Positions 16,064 through 24,987 of a stretch of DNA of 64,000 bases are shown piece by piece. A program made the translations under genes and the position numbers. The notes under the pieces were generated by a model. That model did not search any database and was not told the DNA's origin. It was given only the letters and a program-made list of their open reading frames with translations. Each line of letters begins with the position of its first letter. The stretch's first letter is position 1. Origin of the DNA: Anaerobranca gottschalkii DSM 13577. GTDB taxonomy: Bacteria; Bacillota; Proteinivoracia; Proteinivoracales; Proteinivoracaceae. The stretch is from NCBI RefSeq assembly GCF_900111575.1, contig NZ_FOIF01000007.1, positions 1 through 64,000 of the forward strand, given 5' to 3'.

Positions 16064-16092
16064 ACCTCCTTCAGTAATATATTGAAGGAGGT
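16064..16092 (-). promoter_or_regulatory. Hairpin masking the VanW-gene ribosome-binding site
   Basis: A perfect 10-bp stem: ACCTCCTTCA (16064-16073) with TGAAGGAGGT (16083-16092), 9-nt loop. In the minus-strand RNA the 3' arm contains the GGAGG of the next gene. It lies between the GntR-regulator stop (16104) and the VanW-gene start. There is no good T tract, so it looks more like a translational switch than a terminator. Confidence 0.6.
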
Positions 16093-16103
16093 TAATAATT
16101 AGA

Positions 16104-17096
16104 CTATAAACTAATTCTTTTTCTTTTAACTTCTAATAAAGTGCTTTTTAAGAGGTTTATAGAAGCTAAATCAGGTTGAAAAACAAATTCTATTATCTCT
16201 TTATTATGTAGATTTCCTAAAATTTTAGCTAATTTCATTTTCTTCCCTGGAGAAGTGATAAAATATTTGTATTTTTGTAAAACCTTTTCAAGGGTTTGAT
16301 CATCGATCTCCTTTGTTAGAAATTCAGTTAATTGTAAATGGTTAATTCCAGCACTTTGTAGACTAGACTTAATTTTATTGGCAAAGGTTTCAGAATGGCA
16401 GATTAAAGCTACATTTTGTTCTGCAGGCAATCTAGCTATTTTTACAATTGTTTCCAACTGAGGTGAAAGGGCTATTGGAATTAATTCTGTATTATGAGGA
16501 ATGGGGAGATTCTTAATTTGTTCAAAATGGAAAAATGTTGTAACTATTATATCAGCTTTTTCACTAATAACAGAATATTGACTGGGATTATTTAAAATTT
16601 CATCTAATAATATTGGTTCTACTAAAATAGACAAAGCTTGAGATAATTGTTTTGAAATATACTCTACTTGCTCTTTATTACATTCTATAAAAAATACCTT
16701 GACAGAATTGAGAATATCCTTTTTTTCTCGGGCTCTGACATACATTATAGCTAGAATTTCATCTATTTTAAAACCTAAAGATAGTCCTTCATCGAGGCAT
16801 AAATCAACAATTTTCATTAATCGTTCTTTTCTACTTTCTTTCTTTAATGCTTCATCGGCTTCCGCCACAAAGGTTCCCCGGCCCTGTTGACAAAACAAAA
16901 TACCCTCACTTACCAGTTCTTGATAAGCTACACTTATTGTATTTCTACTGACATTTAATTCTTTAGACAACTCTCTTTCTGTAGGGATTTTCATACCATG
17001 TTTCCAAATACCTTCATTTATTAATCTTTTAATATTATCTTTAACCTGGACATAGAGTGGAATTTTACTATCTTTATCAAGATAAAAATTAGACAT
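16104..17096 (-). CDS. GntR-family transcriptional regulator, 330 aa
   Basis: The N-terminal winged helix (about residues 8-78) has the GntR signature: IPLYVQVKDNI, TERELSKELNVSRNTIS, and GILFCQQGRGTFV. The C-terminal 240 residues are not a recognised UTRA, FCD or aminotransferase domain. They alternate beta and alpha segments and may form a periplasmic-binding-like ligand domain, but this is a guess. The ATG follows GGGAGGGGAGAAATA and overlaps the PHP gene stop by 8 bp, so it is co-transcribed with the PHP and dipeptidase genes. Confidence 0.82.
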   Translation of the reverse strand: MSNFYLDKDSKIPLYVQVKDNIKRLINEGIWKHGMKIPTERELSKELNVSRNTISVAYQELVSEGILFCQQGRGTFVAEADEALKKESRKERLMKIVDLCLDEGLSLGFKIDEILAIMYVRAREKKDILNSVKVFFIECNKEQVEYISKQLSQALSILVEPILLDEILNNPSQYSVISEKADIIVTTFFHFEQIKNLPIPHNTELIPIALSPQLETIVKIARLPAEQNVALICHSETFANKIKSSLQSAGINHLQLTEFLTKEIDDQTLEKVLQKYKYFITSPGKKMKLAKILGNLHNKEIIEFVFQPDLASINLLKSTLLEVKRKRISL

Positions 17097-17919
17097 TATT
17101 TCTCCCCTCCCATTCTTTATATATCTTTTTAAAATTAGATATATATTCTTTAGGTATTTTTACTGTACCAAGTAGCAGTTCCTTACCCTTACCAATGCCA
17201 TGACAATCTGATCCTCCGGTAACAATTAGGTTATATTGAAGGGCTTTATTTAGATAATAGTTACTATCTTCTTCTGTGTGTTCACTATGAAAAACTTCTA
17301 AACCATCTAAATGGGGTAATAGTTCATTGACAATATCCTCATCTTTTACTAGTCTAGGATGTGCCAAAACTGCAATTCCATTGGCATTACGTATTAACTT
17401 AATGGCATCATAAGGAGAAAGTTTAAATCTTTCAACATAAGCGGGTTTCCCTTGATCTATATATTCATCAAAAATTTCCGCAACTGTTTTACCATACCCC
17501 TTTTTTATCATAGCTAGTGCTATATGGGGCCTTCCTATGGATTCACCTTTACTTTGTTCCAATACCTCTTCAAAGGTTATTGGTATATTTAAATTATTTA
17601 ACTTTGTAATAATTTTTTTGACCCTATTAACCCTCTCATTTCTCAAGTATTCTATGGTTTCTATAAGATTATCATTAAAAATATCGATAAAATATCCAAG
17701 TATATGAACTTCTTTCTTTTTGTATTCTGTGTTTATTTCAATTCCAGGTACTAATTTGATCTCCTTGCCTTTTACTAATTCTATGGCTTCTTGAACTCCT
17801 GAAACTGTGTCATGATCTGTAATGGAAATAATTTCTAAATTTAAACTTTCGGCAATTTCTATAATTTTTTTAATAGACATTGTACCATCAGAATGCAATG
17901 AATGTATGTGCAGATCCAA
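17089..17919 (-). CDS. PHP-domain phosphoesterase (RNase AM / YciV type)
   Basis: A 276-aa PHP metal-dependent phosphoesterase. Metal-binding motifs are DLHIHSLHSDGT (2-13), ITDHDTV (about 37-43), HPRLV and GGSDCHG. This is the layout of YciV/TrpH (RNase AM), which hydrolyses 3',5'-nucleoside bisphosphates and trims RNA 5' ends; substrate assignment is by family. The start is TTG, 8 nt after AGGAGG, which itself lies at the end of the dipeptidase gene 3 bp upstream. Confidence 0.87.
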   Translation of the reverse strand: MDLHIHSLHSDGTMSIKKIIEIAESLNLEIISITDHDTVSGVQEAIELVKGKEIKLVPGIEINTEYKKKEVHILGYFIDIFNDNLIETIEYLRNERVNRVKKIITKLNNLNIPITFEEVLEQSKGESIGRPHIALAMIKKGYGKTVAEIFDEYIDQGKPAYVERFKLSPYDAIKLIRNANGIAVLAHPRLVKDEDIVNELLPHLDGLEVFHSEHTEEDSNYYLNKALQYNLIVTGGSDCHGIGKGKELLLGTVKIPKEYISNFKKIYKEWEGRNNV

Positions 17920-17922
17920 AGT

Positions 17923-18873
17923 TTATTCCTCCTTAAAATAGCGGGATAAGAAATTATAAAAGTTGCTATAAAATACTTTTTCAATATCTTTTAGGGAAAA
18001 ACCCCTTTCTTTCATTCTTTGCAATATTTTAGATAAATCCCTAACATCTCTGATTCCATGAGGTAAAATATCGACACCATCAAAATCACTACCTAAACCT
18101 ACATATTCTATACCAACTAAATCTCCTATATAACTGATATGGTCGATAATATGATCAATACTAGCTTCTTCTGGCTGATCTGTTAAGTGATATGGAACAA
18201 AGTTTACGCCAATTAATCCTCCAGTTTTTGCTATTTCTTTTATTTGATCATCAGATAAATTTCTTTGATGGTTACACAGTTTCTTTACATTAGAATGTGA
18301 TGCTAGTATTGGGTGAGAAAAATGTTCGATACAATCCCAAAAACCCTTTACTGAAATATGGGATACATCCAAAATCATTCCCAGTTCAGACATTCTCTTT
18401 ACGACTTCCTTACCAAAGATTGTTAATCCACCACCCCTTGGTTCTCCAATACCATCACATAACAAATTACTGTAATTCCAAGTTAATCCTATAGCCCTAA
18501 CTCCAAGTTGATAAAAAATGTCGATTAAATGGAGATTTCTATTGAAAACTTCTCCACCTTCTAAACTAATTACTGCCCCTACTTTACCGGGAGTTAAGTT
18601 ACTCAAAGTACTTTTATTTATCACTAGAAATAATCTATCATCTGAATTTATACTCTGTAGTAGTTTACTTACCATAGTTAAGCCTTTTTCCAATGCTTGA
18701 TTTAAATAATGGGGGTCTATATATATTGCAAAAAATTGTAAAAGAACATTAGCAGATATAAGTCTTTCAAGATCTATATGGCCCATATTATTTTTTTTAT
18801 GAAAATTATAATCTTTATTGTCAAATAATAACAAAGTATCACAATGACCGTCAATTATTTTAAGATCTTCCAA
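17923..18873 (-). CDS. Membrane-dipeptidase-family metallopeptidase (M19)
   Basis: A 316-aa renal-dipeptidase-like enzyme. Zinc ligands and neighbours are visible: GHCDTLLLF (8-16), SLEGGEVF with the bridging Glu, DVSHIS, ASHSNV and LGSDFDGVD. There is no signal peptide, so it is cytosolic here. It probably hydrolyses dipeptides, possibly with a D-residue at the second position. The start is TTG, preceded by GGGAGAG at 7 nt. It is the first gene of a three-gene unit with the PHP and GntR genes. Confidence 0.9.
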   Translation of the reverse strand: MEDLKIIDGHCDTLLLFDNKDYNFHKKNNMGHIDLERLISANVLLQFFAIYIDPHYLNQALEKGLTMVSKLLQSINSDDRLFLVINKSTLSNLTPGKVGAVISLEGGEVFNRNLHLIDIFYQLGVRAIGLTWNYSNLLCDGIGEPRGGGLTIFGKEVVKRMSELGMILDVSHISVKGFWDCIEHFSHPILASHSNVKKLCNHQRNLSDDQIKEIAKTGGLIGVNFVPYHLTDQPEEASIDHIIDHISYIGDLVGIEYVGLGSDFDGVDILPHGIRDVRDLSKILQRMKERGFSLKDIEKVFYSNFYNFLSRYFKEE

Positions 18874-18929
18874 TTTAATTCTCTCCCTTTTTTAGTTATT
18901 ATTGCCTAAATATTAACTATTGAATAATA

Positions 18930-18967
18930 AAATTATAAAACCTGTTTACGGAGAGTGTAAACAGGTT
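18930..18967 (-). terminator. spoVS terminator
   Basis: An 11-bp stem, AACCTGTTTAC (18939-18949) with GTAAACAGGTT (18957-18967), then a T-rich run on the minus strand. Confidence 0.85.
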
Positions 18968-18975
18968 CTCTTAGT

Positions 18976-19236
18976 TTACCTAGGTTCAACTATCAATTTG
19001 ATAGCTGTTCTTTCTTCACCGTCAATCTGAATATCAGTGAATGCTGGTATACAGATTAGGTCAACTCCACTAGGTGCAACAAATCCTCTAGCAATTGCTA
19101 CAGCTTTAATAGCTTGATTTAGCGCGCCAGCTCCTATGGCTTGTAGCTCTGCGCCTCCCCTTTCTCTGAGTACTCCTGCTAGAGCACCGGCTACTGAATT
19201 AGGATTTGATTTTGCTGATACTTTTAATACTTCCAT
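18976..19236 (-). CDS. spoVS: SpoVS, sporulation stage V protein S
   Basis: An 86-aa Alba-fold protein, full length and very conserved (MEVLKVSAKSNPNSVAGALA; GAGALNQAIKAVAIARG). SpoVS is needed for normal coat assembly and influences entry into sporulation; the mechanism is unclear. The ATG follows GAGGGGG. It is a single-gene unit with a sigma-H-type promoter upstream and a strong terminator downstream. The order rny-ymdB-spoVS is as in B. subtilis. Confidence 0.97.
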   Translation of the reverse strand: MEVLKVSAKSNPNSVAGALAGVLRERGGAELQAIGAGALNQAIKAVAIARGFVAPSGVDLICIPAFTDIQIDGEERTAIKLIVEPR

Positions 19237-19285
19237 TACTGATTACCCCCTCAAATATAGAGTATTTTGTATTTTCCCTTTATAT

Positions 19286-19314
19286 ATATTCTACATAAAA
19301 ATAAAAATACCTTC
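19286..19314 (-). promoter_or_regulatory. Sigma-H-type promoter of spoVS
   Basis: On the minus strand GAAGGTATT (19306-19314), 11 bp, then GTAGAATAT (19286-19294). This fits the sigma-H pattern RnAGGAWWW-N11/12-RnnGAATWW with one mismatch. B. subtilis spoVS is known to be a sigma-H gene. Confidence 0.72.
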
Positions 19315-19339
19315 TTTTTTTAGAAAAAATTTCTATAAT

Positions 19340-20098
19340 TTAATTAATAATTTTTATAGGGGTAATGATTTTTTCCTCTAAATCAAGGAAAACTCCATTT
19401 AATTGATTGGGTCCTTTTTCTAATACAGAAAATTTTGATGGCATTTTAGTGATAAATTTTTTTATAACTTCTTCTTTTTCAACTCCTAATATTCCATCAT
19501 AGGGACCAGTCATACCGACATCGGTTATGTATAAAGTTCCTTTATTTAGAACTCTATGATCTGCAGTTTGTACATGGGTGTGGGTACCTAATACTGCACT
19601 TACTCTACCATCTAAATACCAACCCATTGCTAGTTTTTCAGAGGTAGCTTCTCCGTGAAAATCAACAATTATATAATCTGAACTGGTAGTTGCTAAAATA
19701 TTATCAATTGTTTTAAAAGGACAATTAAGGTTATCTAAATAAACTGTACCAGATAGATTAATAATCAGCACTTTTTTATTATTAATAGTAACTGTAGTAA
19801 ACCCCTTTCCAGGACAAAAATCAGGATAATTTGCAGGTCTTACAATCCTCAAATCATTTTCTAAAAGGGGATATATTTCCTTTTTATCCCAAACATGATT
19901 TCCCATTGTTATAATATCAATTCCACTTTCAAAAAGCTCATCTGCAATTTTAGGAGTTAATCCTTTACCTCCCGCTGCATTTTCTCCATTAGCAATAATT
20001 AAATCTGGTCTATATTCTTCTATTAAAGTTGCTAGACTTTCCTGTAAAATTTTTCTACCTGGACTTCCTACAATATCACCAATAAAAATAACTTTCAT
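19340..20098 (-). CDS. ymdB: YmdB-type metallophosphoesterase
   Basis: A 252-aa TIGR00282-family enzyme. Metal-site motifs: GDIVGSPGR (7-15), NGENAAGG (37-44), GNHVWD (about 66-71), DFHGEATSEK and GTHTHVQTAD. B. subtilis YmdB is a 2',3'-cAMP phosphodiesterase that affects biofilm decisions and physically connects to RNase Y metabolism. The ATG follows CGGAGGGAAAA. It lies just after the rny terminator, in the conserved rny-ymdB-spoVS order. Confidence 0.93.
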   Translation of the reverse strand: MKVIFIGDIVGSPGRKILQESLATLIEEYRPDLIIANGENAAGGKGLTPKIADELFESGIDIITMGNHVWDKKEIYPLLENDLRIVRPANYPDFCPGKGFTTVTINNKKVLIINLSGTVYLDNLNCPFKTIDNILATTSSDYIIVDFHGEATSEKLAMGWYLDGRVSAVLGTHTHVQTADHRVLNKGTLYITDVGMTGPYDGILGVEKEEVIKKFITKMPSKFSVLEKGPNQLNGVFLDLEEKIITPIKIIN

Positions 20099-20150
20099 TT
20101 TTCCCTCCGAATTAAAGAAAATATTAATAAAAATATTATGGCCAATTTTT

Positions 20151-20182
20151 AAAAAAATAAAGGGAATTTCTCCCTTTATTTT
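20151..20182 (-). terminator. rny terminator
   Basis: A 12-bp stem, AAAATAAAGGGA (20154-20165) with TCCCTTTATTTT (20171-20182), loop ATTTC. It overlaps the rny stop, with T-rich sequence after it on the minus strand. Confidence 0.85.
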
Positions 20183-21726
20183 GCATATTCTACAACTCTA
20201 GTTTCCCTTATTACTGTAACTTTTATTTGACCTGGATATTCCAGTTCATTTTCGATCTTTTTAGTTATTTCTCTAGCAATGTTTACTGCTAAAGTGTCAT
20301 CAATTTTATCTGGTTTTACCATGATTCTAATTTCACGACCTGCCTGTATAGCAAAGGATTTTTCTACACCATCGAAAGATTCTGCAATTTCCTCCAATTT
20401 TTGTAAACGTTTAATATAGTTTTCCAATGTTTCCCTTCTCGCTCCAGGACGGGCAGCAGAAATAGCGTCAGCAGCTTGTACAATAACCGCTTCAATAGTT
20501 TGGGGTTCTTCATCACCATGATGGGCAGCAATACAATGAATAACTTCAGGACTTTCTTTATATTTTTTGGCAAGTTCTGCACCAATAGCCACATGAGGTC
20601 CTTCAACTTCATGATCCACTGCCTTGCCAATATCATGTAATAGTCCACCTCTTTTAGCTAATTTAACATCGGCATTTAGTTCAGCAGCCATTACACCAGC
20701 TAAATGGGCTACTTCTAAAGAGTGTTTTAAAACGTTTTGACCATAACTAGTTCTAAATTTTAAGCGTCCTAATAGTTTTATGAGTTCTGGATGGATTCCA
20801 TGAATACCAGCTTCAAAGGTTGCTTGTTCTCCTTCTTCACGGATCTGAGCTTCCACCTCTTTTTGTGCTTTAGCTACCATTTCTTCTATGCGACCAGGAT
20901 GAATCCTTCCATCAACAATTAGCTTTTCTAAAGCAATCCTTGCAATTTCCCTCCGTATAGGATCAAAACCAGATAAAATAACAGCTTCAGGTGTATCATC
21001 GATAATTAAATCAATACCAGTTAGTGTTTCTAAAGCCCGAATATTTCTACCTTCTCTACCAATAATTCTACCTTTCATTTCATCATTAGGTAGTGGAACA
21101 ACTGAAACCGTTGATTCAGCCACATGATCTGCTGCACAGCGTTGAATAGCTAATGAAATAATATTTCTAGCTTTCTTTTCCGCTTCTTCTTTAGCTTGTT
21201 CCTCTACTTCTTTAATCATCATGGCCATTTCATGTTGAATTTCTTTTTTAACATTAGAAAGTAAAATTTCTTTAGCTTCAGATGTCGTTAATGCGGAAAT
21301 TCTTTCAAGCTCTTTAATTTGTTGAAGTTGTATATCTTCCAAACTTCTTTGTAACTCAGCAATTTCCATTTCTTTCTTATTCAAATTTTCTTCTTTTTTC
21401 TCTAGATTTTCAATTTTCTTATCTAGAGTTTCTTCTTTTTGAATTATTCTCTTTTCAAGCCTTTGAATTTCCAATCTTCTTTCTTTACTTTCTTTTTCAA
21501 ATTCACTTCTTAATTTAAGAATATCTTCTTTAGCTTCAAGTATTATTTCCCGTTTTTTACCTTCAGCTTCTTTTTTAGCTTCTTCAATTATTCTTAGAGC
21601 TTCCTGTTCTGCTGAAGATATTTTAGCTTCAGCTATCAATTTTCTGATTATATAACCAATACCTAGGGCCGCGACCCCTACTGAGATTGTTACTATAATT
21701 TGAGTAGTTTGGTTAATTGTGTTCAC
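20176..21726 (-). CDS. rny: RNase Y, membrane-anchored endoribonuclease
   Basis: About 516 aa. One N-terminal membrane helix, a long coiled coil (about 35-200), a KH domain ([15 protein letters not shown], near 220), and an HD domain ([10 protein letters not shown], near 365) that cuts single-stranded mRNA to start decay. The start is unclear: the frame opens with GTG (21724-21726), but that GTG is inside the perfect ribosome-binding site AAAGGAGGTGA. The only well-spaced candidate, 8 nt after GGAGG, is a non-standard ATT at 21715-21717. Upstream lie a sigma-A promoter and an attenuator-like leader, so expression is probably regulated in cis. Confidence 0.95.
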   Translation of the reverse strand: MNTINQTTQIIVTISVGVAALGIGYIIRKLIAEAKISSAEQEALRIIEEAKKEAEGKKREIILEAKEDILKLRSEFEKESKERRLEIQRLEKRIIQKEETLDKKIENLEKKEENLNKKEMEIAELQRSLEDIQLQQIKELERISALTTSEAKEILLSNVKKEIQHEMAMMIKEVEEQAKEEAEKKARNIISLAIQRCAADHVAESTVSVVPLPNDEMKGRIIGREGRNIRALETLTGIDLIIDDTPEAVILSGFDPIRREIARIALEKLIVDGRIHPGRIEEMVAKAQKEVEAQIREEGEQATFEAGIHGIHPELIKLLGRLKFRTSYGQNVLKHSLEVAHLAGVMAAELNADVKLAKRGGLLHDIGKAVDHEVEGPHVAIGAELAKKYKESPEVIHCIAAHHGDEEPQTIEAVIVQAADAISAARPGARRETLENYIKRLQKLEEIAESFDGVEKSFAIQAGREIRIMVKPDKIDDTLAVNIAREITKKIENELEYPGQIKVTVIRETRVVEYAK

Positions 21727-21740
21727 CTCCTTTATAATAT

Positions 21741-21769
21741 AAAAAAATTAACCGAGTAGCCCCAGTTAA
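21741..21769 (-). terminator. Attenuator-like hairpin in the rny leader
   Basis: Minus-strand RNA: TTAACTG, loop GGGCTACT, CGGTTAA (7-bp stem, one G-U pair; plus positions 21748-21769), then T7 (21741-21747). It ends 10 nt before the rny ribosome-binding site, so readthrough is needed for rny expression from this promoter. Confidence 0.6.
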
Positions 21770-21833
21770 ATAGGATAATAACTAATATATTATTAATTAA
21801 AATATCCAATTTTCTTTTATATATAAAAGCACA

Positions 21834-21841
21834 GGGCTACT
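21834..21841 (-). promoter_or_regulatory. Anti-loop segment AGTAGCCC in the rny leader
   Basis: AGTAGCCC in the transcript is perfectly complementary to the 8-nt loop GGGCTACT of the downstream terminator-like hairpin (loop 21755-21762). It lies about 20 nt from the predicted transcript start. Pairing could make a pseudoknot or compete with the hairpin. Confidence 0.5.
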
Positions 21842-21869
21842 GTTTTTTTTCTTAATTTTATACATTAAT

Positions 21870-21898
21870 ATTGTATATTTTTTGAAATACCATGTCAA
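21870..21898 (-). promoter_or_regulatory. rny promoter (consensus sigma-A)
   Basis: On the minus strand TTGACA (21893-21898), a 17-bp spacer and TACAAT (21870-21875). This predicts a leader of about 135 nt before rny. Confidence 0.8.
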
Positions 21899-21950
21899 GT
21901 TGATGTTTAATATTTATCCATGAAATTCCATTAGGCAATTAATCCTAAAT

Positions 21951-22397
21951 TTATTCTTCTTCCTTTAAATTATTGATTACCTTTGATACAACTTCCATTG
22001 GAAAACCCTTACGCAATAAAAAAGCATAGGTTTTCCTTAATGAATTTATATCTTTTTTCCCTTTAAGTTTTTTCTTACCTTGCTCTAAAGCAATTGAATA
22101 ATAATCAGTCTTTTCTTTTTGTTCTATTTGATGATATTTTTCTTTACTTATTCCCTTTTGTTGTAAAATATACTGTATTTTAATTGGACCATTTCCTTTA
22201 CTTTTAGTTTGATTTTTATGAAAGTTAGCTATATAGTCCATATCGTTAATATAATTGTATTCCTTTAGTTTATCGATAACTGCAGTAATTATTTCATCAT
22301 CAAATCCCTTTTTTTCAAGATATTTCTGTATTTCATATTCAGTTCTACCTCTATAAGATAAGTACTTTAATGCTAAGGACATCCCTTTTTCTAACAT
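21951..22397 (-). CDS. recX: RecX, regulator of RecA
   Basis: A 148-aa RecX-family protein made of three-helix repeats: ALKYLSYRGRTEYEIQKYL near the N terminus, then YNYINDMDYIANF, and the C-terminal repeat LLRKGFPMEVVSKVI. RecX binds RecA filaments and limits their activity. It follows recA by 35 bp, with a modest hairpin between them that could lower its expression. The ribosome-binding site is weak (AAGGATTGA), again consistent with low output. Confidence 0.9.
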   Translation of the reverse strand: MLEKGMSLALKYLSYRGRTEYEIQKYLEKKGFDDEIITAVIDKLKEYNYINDMDYIANFHKNQTKSKGNGPIKIQYILQQKGISKEKYHQIEQKEKTDYYSIALEQGKKKLKGKKDINSLRKTYAFLLRKGFPMEVVSKVINNLKEEE

Positions 22398-22423
22398 AGT
22401 AAATCAATCCTTCATATTAAATA

Positions 22424-22443
22424 ACCAGGCCTTTAAGCCTGGT
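22424..22443 (-). terminator. Hairpin between recA and recX
   Basis: Arms ACCAGGC and GCCTGGT, loop CTTTAA. It overlaps the recA stop and has no strong T tract after it, so it may only reduce transcription into recX or protect the recA 3' end. Confidence 0.5.
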
Positions 22444-23449
22444 CTACTTCTACCGATGAGGTAGGTGATTGTAAATTATAATATTCTCTAATTTTATCCT
22501 CTATTTTTTTACAGATTTCAGGGTTGTCTTTTAAAAATTGTTTAGCATTTTCCCTACCTTGTCCTAATCTTTCATTTTCAAAGGAATACCAAGCTCCACT
22601 TTTTGTAATTATATCTATGTTAGCACCGATATCTAAGATACAACCTTCCTTAGATATTCCTTCACCATACATAATATCAAATTCTGCTGATTTAAATGGA
22701 GGGGCTATTTTATTTTTTACTACTTTAATCTTTGTTCTACTTCCAACCATATCTTGGCCTTGTTTTAAAGTATCTGTTTTTCTAACATCTAGCCTTACTG
22801 AGGCATAAAATTTAAGGGCTCGTCCACCAGGTGTTGTTTCAGGGCTGCCGAACATTACACCAACTTTTTCCCTAAGCTGGTTTATAAAAATAGCAATGGT
22901 CCTAGATTTACTAATAGCCCCTGATAGTTTTCTTAATGCCTGGCTCATTAAGCGGGCTTGTAATCCCACATGGGAATCTCCCATTTCACCTTCTATTTCA
23001 GCTTTTGGTACTAATGCTGCAACAGAATCGATAACGATTATATCAATGGCACCACTTCGCACTAAAGCTTCAGCTATTTCTAAAGCTTGTTCACCAGTAT
23101 CAGGTTGTGATACATAAAGCTCTTCTATGTTTACCCCTAATTTTTGAGCATAGACAGGATCTAAAGCATGTTCTGCATCGATGAAAGCAGCAGTGCCACC
23201 AAGTTTTTGAGCTTCTGCTATAGCGTGAAGGGCTACAGTAGTTTTACCAGATGATTCAGGTCCAAAGATTTCAATAATTCTTCCCCTTGGAAAACCACCT
23301 GTTCCTAAAGCTATGTCTAAATCTAAACATCCTGTAGATATTGTAGAAACTGCTAAAGTTGTGTTTTCACCTAATTTCATTATAGAACCTTTACCAAATT
23401 GTTTTTCAATTTGATGTAAGGCCATTTCTAAAGCTTTTTTCTTTTCCAT
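22433..23449 (-). CDS. recA: RecA recombinase
   Basis: A 338-aa RecA that forms filaments on single-stranded DNA, performs strand exchange and stimulates LexA self-cleavage. Walker A is GPESSGKT (63-70); Walker B is [11 protein letters not shown]; the L2 region [20 protein letters not shown] is visible. The start at 23449 is supported by GGGGGAGG (23457-23464) 7 nt upstream; the frame continues to 23512 but that part covers the promoter and LexA box. LexA, its target, is encoded at the left end of the window. Confidence 0.98.
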   Translation of the reverse strand: MEKKKALEMALHQIEKQFGKGSIMKLGENTTLAVSTISTGCLDLDIALGTGGFPRGRIIEIFGPESSGKTTVALHAIAEAQKLGGTAAFIDAEHALDPVYAQKLGVNIEELYVSQPDTGEQALEIAEALVRSGAIDIIVIDSVAALVPKAEIEGEMGDSHVGLQARLMSQALRKLSGAISKSRTIAIFINQLREKVGVMFGSPETTPGGRALKFYASVRLDVRKTDTLKQGQDMVGSRTKIKVVKNKIAPPFKSAEFDIMYGEGISKEGCILDIGANIDIITKSGAWYSFENERLGQGRENAKQFLKDNPEICKKIEDKIREYYNLQSPTSSVEVDQA

Positions 23450-23483
23450 ATGTAAACCTCCCCCGGAGCAATTATTTAATATA

Positions 23484-23512
23484 ATTATAGAACATTTATT
23501 CGGTGTATGCAA
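23484..23512 (-). promoter_or_regulatory. recA promoter
   Basis: On the minus strand TTGCAT (23507-23512), a 17-bp spacer, TATAAT (23484-23489). The spacer carries a LexA box. Confidence 0.8.
23489..23502. promoter_or_regulatory. LexA operator in the recA promoter
   Basis: On the minus strand CGAATAAATGTTCT, close to the Gram-positive SOS box CGAAC-N4-GTTCG (CGAA and GTTC kept). It sits between the -35 and -10, so LexA binding would block transcription. Confidence 0.78.
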
Positions 23513-23532
23513 GTTATTCTGTAAAATATTTT

Positions 23533-24987
23533 TTATTCTATAATACTATTTTCCATATCCCCTTCTGTTTGAATTTCATAACCTTCTTCATTATGAATAA
23601 TCAACTTTCTTTCTAAAATAAAACCAGAACTTAAGTTATAAACTTTTATAATATCTACAGCTGCTAAATATAGAGTTTCATTTTCATTTATTTTAAGATG
23701 CATTAATACAACACTATAAGGTACCTCTTCTCTAGCAAGAAGTCCCCTAATACCTGCTGCTCCAGATGTTCCTGGATTAATAATTATTGAACCATTTTTT
23801 TCATAGATATTTATAGAATGGGTATGTCCTTGGAGTAATACTGGATATTTTCCCGCCAATTCTTCAGAAATAATGGGATGATGAGAAACTACAAAAAAGG
23901 GATTTAAATTACTTTCCTCAATAGTTTTCTCCAACATTTGCACCCGCTCTAAATAAACTTCTTTAGGTGGAACTGCCATAGCTGTAGTTTCTGAAGCAGG
24001 ATCAGCGATACCAGCTATTGTTACTCCAGCAATTTGGATAACGTCATTTATGAGTACGAAAACATTATCTATAGACTCCATAGTTTCAATAATAGCAGGT
24101 GAGTCGTGGTTGCCTGGTATAAAAATATAAGGAACATTTATTGTCTCCAATTTCCGTAACAATTCCCCTTCAAGGGGAGTGCCATAATCGCTAATATCTC
24201 CTGTATCTATAACTAAATCTACAGCGAAATTTTCAACTATTTGTTTAATAAAATCATAGGCTACAGGATGATTATGAATATCTGATACATGCAAGACTTT
24301 AATATCTCCATCAACGGCCCCTAGAGGTTGTAAATATTGAATCCTTTCAAATAATCTATATAAATTTACTATTAACAAATCCATTTGTTCACTAAAATCT
24401 TCTAACTTTTCTAAACTTTCTTCCAAAAGACCAAATATCCAAGGAGCCATTTGAAGAACTCCTTCAAATTCTGGATTTATGAAAAAAGCCGTTTCATCAT
24501 ATGAAGAAAAAGCTGAAAGGAGAATAATTGCAAATATCATTATACCTATTGTTCCCCCTAATAAAATATCTTTAGGTCTTTTATAAAACAAGAAAGTTAA
24601 GAAACTACCCCCTATAAAAGTAAGAAGAAAATTACGGACTATAAAAACCCTTATTCTCCCTGATAAAATATTGATTATGGAACTTAAAATTTCCTCTTGT
24701 TTTTCTCCTAAGGATAGTTCTTCTAACAAATTAAGATTTACATTAGTTAGTGTAATAATAAACTTTAAAGGAGGATTATGGGTTTCAGCCCTTACAATTC
24801 CTAATGGTGGTAAGTATATTTCAGTTAATCCTTTATTAAAAAAATCTAATTTGACATCCAGTTCAAAGGCTAAAACTTTAAAAGAAGTATTGCTAAAAAA
24901 AGAAATAAATAGAATTGATCCTATTAAGGCTAAAATAAATATATGGAGGTATTTATTCCCTAATAATTTAAGTAATTTGTTTTTCAT
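23533..24987 (-). CDS. Membrane-anchored metallophosphoesterase, 484 aa
   Basis: An N-terminal membrane helix (about 15-33) and three more hydrophobic segments (about 115-165) precede a calcineurin-like phosphoesterase domain: [27 protein letters not shown] and QGHTHS, the complete metal-site set. A short beta-rich tail follows. The substrate is unknown. The ATG at 24987 overlaps the cinA stop by 4 bp (ATGA) and has GGGAG 8 nt upstream, so it is translated together with cinA. The layout cinA-phosphoesterase-recA places it beside DNA-repair genes, but a repair role is not implied. Confidence 0.85.
   Translation of the reverse strand: MKNKLLKLLGNKYLHIFILALIGSILFISFFSNTSFKVLAFELDVKLDFFNKGLTEIYLPPLGIVRAETHNPPLKFIITLTNVNLNLLEELSLGEKQEEILSSIINILSGRIRVFIVRNFLLTFIGGSFLTFLFYKRPKDILLGGTIGIMIFAIILLSAFSSYDETAFFINPEFEGVLQMAPWIFGLLEESLEKLEDFSEQMDLLIVNLYRLFERIQYLQPLGAVDGDIKVLHVSDIHNHPVAYDFIKQIVENFAVDLVIDTGDISDYGTPLEGELLRKLETINVPYIFIPGNHDSPAIIETMESIDNVFVLINDVIQIAGVTIAGIADPASETTAMAVPPKEVYLERVQMLEKTIEESNLNPFFVVSHHPIISEELAGKYPVLLQGHTHSINIYEKNGSIIINPGTSGAAGIRGLLAREEVPYSVVLMHLKINENETLYLAAVDIIKVYNLSSGFILERKLIIHNEEGYEIQTEGDMENSIIE

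Noticed and set aside
23449-23512. N-terminal extension of RecA
   Set aside because: The upstream codons cover the LexA box and -10, and GGGGGAGG is placed for the ATG at 23449.
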